From Pseudomonadota bacterium (GTDB lineage: Bacteria > Pseudomonadota > Alphaproteobacteria > Rhizobiales > Hyphomicrobiaceae), in contig JAEYYQ010000378.1 in the NCBI GenBank assembly GCA_023428365.1, forward strand, positions 1 to 15,064: 15,064 bases of DNA. The letters are read 5' to 3'. The notes beneath the pieces were generated by a model, which saw nothing but the letters and a program-made list of their open reading frames with translations, had not been told where the DNA came from and did not search any database. Of the stretch, positions 8,203-15,064 are shown in pieces. The position numbers and the translations under genes were made by a program. The first letter of the stretch is position 1; every line of letters begins with the position of its first letter.

Positions 8203-10763
8203 TTAGAACTTCTTCGTCATCGTGACTCGCACGGTGCGCCCCGGCGAGGGCATGCGGGCATCGGACAACGCGTCCAGATAATAGAGATCGGTGATGTTCT
8301 CCGCACTGAGATCGATCAGCGTCTGGTCATCGAACTTATAAGTTCCGAATGCATCATAGATGGCATAAGGCGCCCAATCGCTGTTCACCGCGCCAACGCC
8401 GGAGCGGCCAATAGCGCGATCGCCTGCGTAGGTTAAGCGGCCACCAATCGTCAGTTTCTCATCGAGAAGACGAACGCCGAGGGTGATACTGCCTGAGTAT
8501 TTCGGCGGAATGTGGTAAGAGCCATAATCGTCGCCGCTTGTTTCGTTCTCGCATGTTGCGGTGAGACAGTACTCAACCTTGGTATAGCGATTGATGCCGA
8601 ATTCCGCGAACCCCCAACCGATGTCATAGGCGCCGGAGAACTCGATGCCTTTCATTTTGACACCGGGAATATTGCGGAAACCGCGCGGGAATCCCCCAAT
8701 GTTGGCGCGGACGATATAGTCCTTATAGTCGTTGTCGAAATAGGCGACTTTCACGCGCAGCTTGTCGCTGTCAGTCAGAATACCGTTCTTGAGATAATTC
8801 GCGCCGAATTCCCAGTTTTCCGACTCCTCGGGTTTCAGGTCGGGATTAGCATTGATGAAGCCCGACATGCGCAATGTCGTTTCGCGCACACTCGGCGGAC
8901 GCCAGCCTTGCGCATAGGTGCCAAATATCTGCAGCCCATCAAGCGGCATCAGTGTAATGCCGAAATTCGGATTGGCCTTGCTGCCGGTTTTATCGGTGAC
9001 ACCGGCCGGATTGTCGTAGTCGCCGATGCCGGTGCGGAAGGTGTCATAGCGAATGCCGGCATCGAACCGAATTTTATCGAGAACGGTGTATTCAGCGCGC
9101 GCAAACACGCTCGACATGCTGCGTTCGCCATTCATGTTGCCATTGGAGGCACCCCCGGCCGTCAGGCTCTCCGATTGCACATCCTCGATATAATACTGGA
9201 GGCCGTAGTTGACTTTGAAATTGCCGATGGGAAGTGCCACGCGCGACGTGTTGTGTGCGTCAGCACCCCAGGTCATCACATCGGTTCCAAGGCTATAGGA
9301 GTTCCAGTCGTTCGAGACTTCACTGAGCCAGACATTGGCCCTGAGATCGACCCATGGATTGTCGACCGGCGTAAAAGCGTAACGCGCCGTATAAGTATCT
9401 GAAACGACCTCATTCAATTTGCCCTGGTTTTTGATGTAGAGGCCGGTGGTCCCGAGATAGAGCATGAGGTCGGGGTAGGCCTCGCCATACAGGCTTTCGT
9501 AGTGGACGTAGCCGATTTCCAACGAATGCCCGTCGGCCGGACGCAGCTTGACCTTCGCCAGCGTCGATCGCGTGTCCTGCGAGGTATTGTGGACTTCCTC
9601 GCCATATCCATAAGGAGAGAACCGATCACGGATCGTCGTTCCGCCCGGAACCTTGTCCTTACCGTGGGTGCCCGCGAAATAGTTTCCCGCACGCCGATAG
9701 CTGTAGCCCGCGAGCACATCGATGTTGCCTGTCGTCATCGCGGCAACGGCACTGCCGAAACCATTGTCCAGACGCGGCATATCCGGACTGTCAGTCAGGC
9801 CGATCACCAGGGGGGGCGAAGGCGACCGGCGCGTCCTGCCATACCCGATACGCTGCGCGCGGCATCCGGCGCGACGGTATTACTGCCCAATCCGCCGCGA
9901 ATGCGGGCGCCGTAGTTTTTGCCTTCCTCGAGGATGTCGGCGGTCGACAAAGTGCGCATGTTGACTGAACCGCCCATGGCGCCGGGGCTGCTGCCGGGCC
10001 CCTTTTCAATCTCGATACCCGCGATGAATTCAGGGTCGACATAGACGCGGCTGTCGTGGCCACTATAGCCGCGATACGATGAACTCTGCTGGATCGCACC
10101 ATCAATCATGGTCGCGACCCGGTTCATGCCCTGCAAGCCGCGGATGTTGACGTTCATCGAGACGCCGTTGCGATTGCCCGCAACCGTGACGCCGGGCGTC
10201 GTCTTGAAGATATCACCTGTTGAGGTTGGTGGAATGAGCTGAATCTGCTCAGCCGAAATATAGGCGGACGATCCGGGCGTCTGATATGGGAGGTTGGCTG
10301 CAGCCGCGCCGGTCCCGCCACTCACATCAATGGTATCAAGCGCAATCGCGCCGTCGACGGTCGCAGAACCCGAACTTTCGGCCGCATTCGGAGCGCTGAT
10401 TGTCACGGTGTCGGCGCTGGTGAAGCGATAGGTCAGACCGGTACCCGCGAGGAGCCGCGACAATGCCTGCTGACGCGTCAGCGATCCCGATAGTCCGGCG
10501 CTGCTCTTGCCTGCGACCATGGTCGAGGGAAATAGCAATTTCACGCCTGCCCGATCGGCGAAGGACGTGAGCGCGGAACCGAGACTCTGCGCTGGAATAT
10601 TGAAGGACACCGTTTGCGCAGAAACACCCTGAGCAAACACGCTGCTGCATACGCTGCCCAGCGCTCCGAGCGCGAGATACATAGCCGCGGAACCCAGCAT
10701 TGCACTTTTAATCGCGCGGCTGATTGATCGACCGCTAACAGGCACAAAACTCGACATACACAT
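8203..10763 (-). pseudogene. TonB-dependent outer-membrane receptor with STN signalling domain, frameshifted
   Basis: Two adjacent frames make one receptor. The N-terminal part runs to a TGA at 9806-9804 and the C-terminal part resumes one frame away. One extra base in the coding-strand C7 run (9816-9810) would join them into about 853 residues. In order from the ATG at 10763: signal peptide (about 1-49), STN domain (about 50-123, starting TVSFNIPAQSLGSAL), TonB box region ALDTIDVSG (141-149), plug domain with IRGLQGMNR, and a beta-barrel ending in Phe (VRVTMTKKF). The start at 10763 is preferred to ATG 10793 because GGCGAG precedes it; ATG 10757 is also possible. The STN domain marks a receptor that signals to FecR, whose gene lies 151-181 bases upstream. 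NPDLKPE and a WRPP stretch resemble heme/hemoglobin receptors, but this motif is widespread, so the ligand is open. The barrel frame stays intact, arguing against old decay. Confidence 0.85.
9810..9816. repeat. Seven-G homopolymer at the receptor frameshift
   Basis: Seven consecutive G on the plus strand (seven C on the coding strand) sit exactly where the receptor frame breaks. With eight C the two halves are in frame; with seven, translation stops five bases further on. The coding-strand arrangement is C CCC CCC in the zero frame, which also has the form of a -1 slippery heptamer. Confidence 0.9.
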
Positions 10764-10882
10764 AAACAACTCGCCCCCCGGCCTTTGCCCCATGCGATAG
10801 AGCGCTCACGACCGAAGCGGCCGAAGTGCCCTCATTCACAAGGACGAAACGACCGACGCGAACTTGCAGTCCGTCTGGCAAA

Positions 10883-10902
10883 AAAGTTGACATAAAATTT
10901 CA
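10883..10902. promoter_or_regulatory. Putative iron-responsive operator (IRO/RirA-like) before the receptor gene
   Basis: The site contains TGA-N9-TCA at 10888-10902, the form of the RirA-bound IRO box of rhizobia, in an AT-rich stretch 120 bases upstream of the receptor start. It overlaps a near-perfect 16-base palindrome (10890-10905, one mismatched pair). Fourteen of its 20 bases are identical to the site at 12642-12661 before the sigma-factor gene of the same module. The regulator could equally be another iron-sulfur or Fur-type repressor. Confidence 0.5.
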
Positions 10903-10944
10903 TGTTATTAATTCGGGTAGGATTGCCCGGGCCACGACGCTGAC

Positions 10945-11958
10945 TTAGCGGATCACGGTCAGCCACGGCAGTTGCGTCACCTCAACAGGCAATGTCTCGA
11001 CGATGGTGCGAAGGATCGACTCGGGATCCTTGATATCGAAGACACCGGTAACTTCCAGATTGCGCAGTTTGCCGCTGGCAATCACGATGCGCCCGCGACG
11101 ATGACGTGACAGCTCGGCGACGACATCTCCTAGCGAGCGGCTGTTGAAGATCAGCTTGCCGCGCCGCCAGGCCGTCTCCGCGTCGGCATCCACAGCCTCC
11201 ACGGATGAAAGGCGTTGATCCGACGTATACCTGATGCGCTGATTGGCAGACGCTATGGCGTGCGTTTCGGGACCTGTTGCCGACAGCACGCCGACATGAC
11301 CTTCAACGACGGTCACAACCGTGCCAGACGGCAGGATATCGATATCGAACACGGTGCCCGTCGCGCGCACGACGGCACCTTCGGCTTCCACAACGAATGG
11401 ACGCTCCCGGTCCGGTTGAACGGAGAAAGCCGCTTGCCCCTGATAGAGCGTCAAGCCGCGACGCGAACCGTCGAAATCCACCGAAAGCGCGGTATTGCCA
11501 TTCAGGACGGCCCGCGAGCCATCAGGCAGAACAATCGTACCTTGCTCACCGACGCCGGTCGCGTGATCGGCGAACAAGTGTGGGCCAACCAATCCAGATT
11601 CGATCAGAGCGGCGCCTGCTATAATGGCAGCCCCGCCACCCAGGACGCTACGCCGCGTCAGCTTACGGCGCGCGCGCGCATCATCCTGACGCTTCCGATC
11701 GGCAACGCCGATGCCATACCAGATGGCATCCGCCTCTTGGGCGGCCATCTCGTGCTCTCGGCTCTGCTGTCGCCAGCGGCTGAACGCGGCGTGATCATCT
11801 TCGGTTGCCTTGCCGGAGTTGAGCTTGACAAGCCAGCCGATCGCTTCATCGCTCAACACCAGATCCGGGCCATGCTGTTTGGTGCTGCGTTTCATGCGTG
11901 CGTATCGTTGATCTCCGTCGGCCTTCCAGCCCGGGCTCGCCTCGAAGCTCCTTCTCAT
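10945..11958 (-). CDS. FecR-family anti-sigma/sigma regulator (module 1)
   Basis: A 337-residue inner-membrane regulator that would hold and then license the ECF sigma factor encoded just upstream, in response to the receptor's STN domain. The cytoplasmic N-terminal FecR domain (DUF4880 type) is seen at about 37-80 (AIGWLVKLNSGKATEDDHAAF, W62, W80). A single membrane segment lies at about 105-124, directly after a twin-arginine motif TRRSVLGGG (101-109). The periplasmic FecR core runs from about 138 to 225 (GTIVLPDGSRAVLNGNTALS, FVVEAEGAVVRATGTVFD), and the C-terminal STN-like segment from about 262 to 320 (LGDVVAELSRHRRGRIVIA). The gene starts 46 bases after the sigma-factor stop. The ATG at 11958 has no clear ribosome site; an internal ATG at 11895 (residue 22) would give a more typical FecR N-terminus. 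TAG/TGA ends and reading frame are clean. Confidence 0.92.
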   Translation of the reverse strand: MRRSFEASPGWKADGDQRYARMKRSTKQHGPDLVLSDEAIGWLVKLNSGKATEDDHAAFSRWRQQSREHEMAAQEADAIWYGIGVADRKRQDDARARRKLTRRSVLGGGAAIIAGAALIESGLVGPHLFADHATGVGEQGTIVLPDGSRAVLNGNTALSVDFDGSRRGLTLYQGQAAFSVQPDRERPFVVEAEGAVVRATGTVFDIDILPSGTVVTVVEGHVGVLSATGPETHAIASANQRIRYTSDQRLSSVEAVDADAETAWRRGKLIFNSRSLGDVVAELSRHRRGRIVIASGKLRNLEVTGVFDIKDPESILRTIVETLPVEVTQLPWLTVIR

Positions 11959-12004
11959 AGTGACGGCTCAGGGCGAGTGAAGTTGCAGTGGTCGGAAAGA
12001 AAAA

Positions 12005-12529
12005 TCAGCCTATGGCGCGCAAATAATCCCGGCAATGGCACAACGCCTGCACCAGATACTTGGCGACCATGCTTTCGGAAACCTTCAGCTGTGCGGCGAT
12101 CTCGGCATGGGAACGTCCGTCGCAGCGGCTGAGTAATAGCGCAGCTCGCGGCTTGGTTGGCAATTGCGACAAGGCGAGCACGAGCTGGCGAAGTTGATCA
12201 CGATCGATCGCGAACACCTCGGGCGACGGACAACGGTCCTGGACCGCCGCCAGCAAATCCTCATCATTGATGCAACGGGAGCTGTGGCGACGCTCCTTGC
12301 GGAACAGATCGGTCGCGATATTTCCAGCGAGGCGAAGAAGATAGGCTTGGTGATCCTGGACCGTCGTCGCGGGCGGATTCATGCTGGCAAGGCGGATCCA
12401 CGTTTCCTGCAATGCGTCATCGGCCAGCTCGTGAGATCCGGTCCGCTTTCTCAGCAGGCTGCGCAGGGACTTCCAATGACGGAGATAGGCCGACATGAGA
12501 TCATCGCAGGCATCAACCGTCGTTGTCAT
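12005..12529 (-). CDS. ECF RNA polymerase sigma factor, FecI-type (module 1)
   Basis: A 174-residue group IV sigma factor. Region 2 lies at about 11-80 (LMSAYLRHWKSLRSLLRKRTG, then ADDALQETWIRLA, the core-binding and -10 recognition part). Region 4 lies at about 111-168 with the helix-turn-helix GRSHAEIAAQLKVSESMVAKYL, which would read the -35 element. Length and layout fit FecI-like factors. The ATG at 12529 is chosen because the family normally begins a few residues before region 2; the frame stays open to a TTG at 12601, but the added 24 residues look unlike protein of this family and overlap promoter sequence. The FecR and receptor genes follow on the same strand, the classical order. An iron-box-like site lies about 115 bases upstream of the ATG. 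Confidence 0.93.
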   Translation of the reverse strand: MTTTVDACDDLMSAYLRHWKSLRSLLRKRTGSHELADDALQETWIRLASMNPPATTVQDHQAYLLRLAGNIATDLFRKERRHSSRCINDEDLLAAVQDRCPSPEVFAIDRDQLRQLVLALSQLPTKPRAALLLSRCDGRSHAEIAAQLKVSESMVAKYLVQALCHCRDYLRAIG

Positions 12530-12641
12530 CGTGTTACGCCGAACAAAAGAACTGTGCTTATGAATTTTGCTAGCGCACCGATAAAACCTCTGCAACGTCA
12601 ATGAATTGGATCAACTCTAAGAAACCCGCGCTGGCGCCTCG

Positions 12642-12662
12642 AAACTTGACAGAAGTAGTCAA
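12642..12662. promoter_or_regulatory. Putative iron-responsive operator (IRO/RirA-like) before sigma factor 1
   Basis: TTGAC-N7-GTCAA is a perfect inverted repeat at 12646-12662 and contains TGA-N9-TCA (12647-12661), the RirA IRO-box form. Its centre is about 125 bases upstream of the sigma-factor ATG at 12529 and about 275 bases from the divergent sigma gene, so module 1 is the likelier target. It resembles the site before the module 1 receptor gene (14 of 20 identical bases). Confidence 0.5.
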
Positions 12663-12740
12663 AATTCTCGTTTGCCTGCCAAGACTTGCGCGTCAGACCA
12701 TCGCCACGCCTGCGGCGCCAGGGGGAAAGTCGCGGGTCTG

Positions 12741-12766
12741 ATGGGGTTGCACAGCCGCAACACCAT
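12741..12766. repeat. Inverted repeat / hairpin between the divergent sigma genes
   Basis: Two ten-base arms, ATGGGGTTGC and GCAACACCAT, pair at nine of ten positions around a six-base loop (ACAGCC). No T-run follows on either strand, so it is not a standard intrinsic terminator. It may be an operator or an RNA structure in the leader of either sigma gene. Confidence 0.5.
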
Positions 12767-12930
12767 ACGCAGGCTGCTGCTGTCCAGCGTGCGGTTTCGC
12801 TCAAGTGTGTTTGGCCCAGCGCCTCCTTGTTTATACCTCCTCTAAATCATTGCCATTGCGCAGATCAGCTGTCTCGCCGTAGACGTGGCGATTAGTTGAT
12901 GTCGTCGTGTTCTCAAACTCTCGCGTTCCC

Positions 12931-13422
12931 ATGAATTCCAAGGCCGATCAGCTTGCAAAGCTCTATCTCGCGGAACACGTGCGCCTTGAGAGAACATTAC
13001 GGCGTAAGGTGGGGTGCGCTGCCACCGCGAGCGATCTGGTGCAGGACATCTTCCTACGGCTTTGGGAACGCGCCTCCGATTTTACCCTGATCACACCGGC
13101 CTATGTTCGCCGCTCGGCGCAGAATGCAGCCATCGATCACGCGCGTGCTCAACGGGTCCGGCAGAGCTACGCTGCCGAGATCCTGCCGGAGCAGATCCAA
13201 AGCGCGCCATCCACCCCCTTCGACATCATCTCGGCACGGCAAATAGCCGAAGCGGCACTCGCAACCTTGCCCAAGCAGACGCGCCATATCTTTCTTCTCA
13301 GTCGGATCCATGGTCGTACGTTTCGTGAAATCGCCGATGTGATGAACATCTCCGAGCGAGCAGTTGCGCGGCATATTGAGCGCGCGATAGCAGCGTGCGA
13401 GATCTTGTCTTCCGACGTTTGA
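12931..13422 (+). CDS. ECF RNA polymerase sigma factor, FecI-type (module 2)
   Basis: A 163-residue sigma factor. Region 2 is seen at about 8-75 (KLYLAEHVRLERTLRRKVG, TASDLVQDIFLRLWERA, AYVRRSAQNAAIDHARAQR) and region 4 at about 103-155 (ALATLPKQTRHIFLLSRIHG and the helix-turn-helix FREIADVMNISERAVARHIERA). FRLW-type residues and LPxxxRxIFLLSR match FecI-family proteins closely. It is clearly a distant paralogue of the sigma factor of module 1, not a recent copy. The ATG at 12931 is preferred; an in-frame GTG at 12907 would add eight residues. Neither start has a good ribosome site. The stop lies five bases before the FecR start, so the two are translationally linked. Confidence 0.93.
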   Translation: MNSKADQLAKLYLAEHVRLERTLRRKVGCAATASDLVQDIFLRLWERASDFTLITPAYVRRSAQNAAIDHARAQRVRQSYAAEILPEQIQSAPSTPFDIISARQIAEAALATLPKQTRHIFLLSRIHGRTFREIADVMNISERAVARHIERAIAACEILSSDV

Positions 13423-13427
13423 TACTG

Positions 13428-14426
13428 ATGCCCATCAACAACCCGAGCACATCTGACGAGCCGAAACTGCGGGAGGAAGCGCGGCGCTGGCTGACGCGCA
13501 TCCTGCAGAAGGATACACCGGCGATGCGGCGCAACCTTCGTCAGTGGCGCGACGAAAGCCCTGCGCATGATGCAGCATTTCGCCAAATCGAGGCTGCGTG
13601 GCAATCATCCCGGCAGATCGCCGACAGGATTGCTCAAGGCGAAGACGACGAGTTGCGCGTCTATCTGGACGAAATGGACCGGCGCAAGGTTCAGCGCTCC
13701 AAAACGAGGCGACGCCTTACGGCATTCAGCCTCGGGTTCATGCTTCTCGTCTCCGGCGCGGCGTGGATGGAAAAGCCAAATCTCTTGCAGGATCTGCTGA
13801 CCGATCATGTCGCTGCCCGGGGAGAACGCCTTGTCGTCCGGCTTGCCGATGGTACGGCCGTGCTTCTCGATGCCGATAGCGCGCTGGATGACGACTTCCG
13901 CCAGGGAGAACGTCGCGTCCGGCTCCTGCGCGGCGCTGCATTCTTCGATGTAAAGCCCTCCCAGGTTCCGTTCGTAGTGGAGGCTGCCAACGGACAAGTG
14001 AGCGTTCTGGGGACCCGCTTCGATGTGCGGCTTGATGGTGACGGCGCAGCAATCACGCTGGCGGAAGGCCGCGTTGCTGTCTCCTCACCTGCATCTCCCA
14101 CACAGGGTGCCGAACTCTCTCCCGGCCAGCAGATTCATGTCACTGCCTCGGGGATCGGAACTGCAGCAGCAGTCAATCTCGAAGATGCAATGGCCTGGCA
14201 CGAGGGCCGCTTCGTCTTCTATCGCGCGCGCCTTGGCGACGTCGTGGCGCAGATCGAACGTTATCGTCCCGGCCGGATCGTGATCGCGACGCAGGCGCTG
14301 AGCAATGAGCGCGTCACCGGCAGTTTCAGGCTCGATGATCCTGTGGGAGCCTTAGCGTCACTGCAAGCTACCGTAGGTTTTCGCACTGTATCGTTGGGCA
14401 ACAGGCTGACCGTCGTCAGTCCTTAA
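13428..14426 (+). CDS. FecR-family anti-sigma/sigma regulator (module 2)
   Basis: A 332-residue membrane regulator of the sigma factor encoded immediately upstream. The N-terminal cytoplasmic FecR domain spans about 12-60 (REEARRWLTRILQ, LRQWRDESPAHDAAFRQIEAAW). One membrane segment lies at about 98-113 after a basic TRRRLTAFSLG stretch (93-103). The periplasmic FecR core runs from about 131 to 220 (VVRLADGTAVLLDADSAL, FVVEAANGQVSVLGTRFDV), and the C-terminal STN-like part begins near 257 (AWHEGRFVFYRARLGDVVAQ). The ATG at 13428, five bases after the sigma stop, is chosen over an overlapping GTG at 13395 because it gives the usual family N-terminus; no ribosome site is evident, which fits re-initiation after the sigma gene. 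The C-terminal part is notably similar to that of the FecR of module 1 (LGDVVA, GRIVIA, VTG and DP at matching positions). Confidence 0.93.
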   Translation: MPINNPSTSDEPKLREEARRWLTRILQKDTPAMRRNLRQWRDESPAHDAAFRQIEAAWQSSRQIADRIAQGEDDELRVYLDEMDRRKVQRSKTRRRLTAFSLGFMLLVSGAAWMEKPNLLQDLLTDHVAARGERLVVRLADGTAVLLDADSALDDDFRQGERRVRLLRGAAFFDVKPSQVPFVVEAANGQVSVLGTRFDVRLDGDGAAITLAEGRVAVSSPASPTQGAELSPGQQIHVTASGIGTAAAVNLEDAMAWHEGRFVFYRARLGDVVAQIERYRPGRIVIATQALSNERVTGSFRLDDPVGALASLQATVGFRTVSLGNRLTVVSP

Positions 14427-14434
14427 AAAATTTC

Positions 14435-14440
14435 TATACT
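14435..14440 (+). promoter_or_regulatory. Possible -10 element before the second receptor gene
   Basis: TATACT lies in the short AT-rich stretch after the FecR stop and 105 bases before the receptor start. It matches the sigma-70 -10 at five of six bases, but no good -35 is found at the right distance. The receptor gene may instead depend on the ECF sigma factor of its own module. Confidence 0.25.
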
Positions 14441-14544
14441 TTTAGAGTCAGTAAAGCGCCGCCTGAACCGTTAGACCAGTAAGGGTCGCTTGCCGAAGCG
14501 TAAGCCGGCCCGATTGGGGATACCTAGTGGAACGGGCGGGACAA

Positions 14545-15064
14545 ATGATTGGGTTGAGACGAGTTGGTGTGAATTCCGGCGTCTGCCGGTGGTTGGCGTT
14601 GGTGCTTCTTGCGTCTGCGAGCTTTGCACACAGTCCGGCACTGCGAGCGCAACAGCCATCTGTCTCCGTGAAAAACTTCCAATTCAACATCGCCGCGAAA
14701 CCCGTCACGCAGGCGGTCAATGATATCGGACGCATCGCCGGACTCTCGGTCGTCTTCCGCGAGAACACACCGATTACCAAGTCAGGCAACGCCGTTCGCG
14801 GCACGATGACGCCATCTCAGGCGCTGTCCACCCTGCTGTCCGGAACAGGCCTCACGTTTCAGTTCAGCAATGCCACGACCGTCACGATCATAGATCCATC
14901 GTCCGCGGGGAATAGTAGCTCGGCAACGATCGACGGCGCCGTGGCGCTCGATACAATCAACGTTTCGGGTGGAGGCTCTGATGGCTGGCGAGGAAACCCG
15001 GATCAGGTCTACGCGACACCGGCAGGTGTGAGCGTCGTGACATCGGATGAGATCAACGAAAAAT
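14545..15064 (+). CDS. TonB-dependent receptor with STN signalling domain (module 2; C-terminus beyond the right edge)
   Basis: The frame is open from the ATG at 14545 to the window edge (173 codons). The first 35 residues form a signal peptide (basic start, hydrophobic WLALVLLASASFA, cleavage around ALRAQQ). An STN domain follows at about 45-117 (FQFNIAAKPVTQAVNDIGRI, LSVVFRENTPI, SQALSTLLSGTGLTFQF), then the linker with a TonB-box-like ALDTINVSG (134-142) and the beginning of the plug (YATPAGVSVVTSDEINEK). The STN domain marks it as a transducer for the FecR encoded just upstream (118-base gap). A GTG at 14527 could add six residues; GGGCGGG before the ATG is a fair ribosome site. The plug sequence ATPAGVSVVTSDEI is common to siderophore-type and FecA-like receptors, but the barrel is not in view, so the ligand cannot be inferred. 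Confidence 0.9.
   Translation, partial: MIGLRRVGVNSGVCRWLALVLLASASFAHSPALRAQQPSVSVKNFQFNIAAKPVTQAVNDIGRIAGLSVVFRENTPITKSGNAVRGTMTPSQALSTLLSGTGLTFQFSNATTVTIIDPSSAGNSSSATIDGAVALDTINVSGGGSDGWRGNPDQVYATPAGVSVVTSDEINEK

Larger units (their letters stand above)
12530..12930. other. Shared divergent region between the two sigma-factor genes
   Basis: About 400 bases without a credible gene, from which both signalling modules are transcribed outward. On the module 1 side it holds the iron-box-like site at 12642-12662. The centre (about 12690-12800) is GC-rich and carries a strong inverted repeat at 12741-12766 and a looser one (TCAGACC at 12693-12699 with GGTCTGA at 12735-12741). The module 2 side, from about 12820, is more AT-rich; a TATACC at 12833-12838 is only a weak -10 candidate, and no iron box is visible there. 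Neither sigma gene has a convincing -35/-10 pair. Confidence 0.6.

Noticed and set aside
8512..9402. Long open frame (296 codons) on the plus strand, antisense to the first receptor
   Set aside because: It lies wholly opposite the beta-barrel part of the receptor, has no recognisable domain and no ribosome site. Long antisense frames are common opposite GC-rich receptor genes.
11215..12132. 305-codon plus-strand frame opposite FecR and the sigma factor of module 1
   Set aside because: It spans two well-supported genes on the other strand and matches no family.
14427..14544. Iron-box (TGA-N9-TCA or TTTAGAA-N-TTCTAAA) before the second receptor
   Set aside because: Only a TTTAGAG half-site is present; neither full motif occurs in this gap.

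Overview
The window (about 15 kb, moderately high GC) reads as chromosomal DNA of an alphaproteobacterium, probably of the rhizobial group (Hyphomicrobiales). This is an inference. It rests on the protein families, on iron-box-like operators of the TGA-N9-TCA form (the form bound by RirA), and on a perfect FNR/FixK-type box. No RNA gene, insertion sequence, CRISPR array or attachment site was seen.

Left part (1-2781, minus strand): an AbgT-family transporter followed by an M20 metallopeptidase that runs off the left edge. Together they look like a uptake-and-hydrolysis unit for small peptides or acyl/aroyl amino acids. Next comes an AT-rich divergent promoter region of about 0.5 kb (2782-3277). 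It holds a perfect TTGAT-N4-ATCAA box and a set of short direct repeats.

Middle part (3278-8078, plus strand): a lipoprotein membrane-fusion protein and an RND (HAE-1 type) proton-driven efflux pump, translationally coupled by a TAATG overlap, with no outer-membrane channel gene alongside. Downstream lies a small protein made of a single PAS domain.

Right part (8203-15064): two complete-looking cell-surface signalling modules of the FecI-FecR-FecA type, placed back to back and transcribed away from a shared region between the two sigma-factor genes. Module 1 (minus strand) is sigma factor (12529-12005), anti-sigma/regulator (11958-10945) and TonB-dependent receptor with STN signalling domain (10763-8203). 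The receptor is interrupted by a single frameshift at a run of seven G (9810-9816), so it is a pseudogene, a phase-variable gene, a frameshifting gene or a sequence error. Module 2 (plus strand) is sigma factor (12931-13422), FecR (13428-14426) and a second STN-type receptor (from 14545) cut by the right edge. In such modules, ligand binding at the outer-membrane receptor passes through its periplasmic STN domain to FecR, which releases the ECF sigma factor to transcribe the receptor gene. The two receptors share an almost identical STN-to-TonB-box linker, and the two FecR proteins share a very similar C-terminal segment, so the modules are paralogous and could cross-talk. A 20-bp motif matching 14 of 20 positions occurs both before the module 1 sigma gene and before the module 1 receptor gene. 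It suggests iron control of module 1 on two levels.
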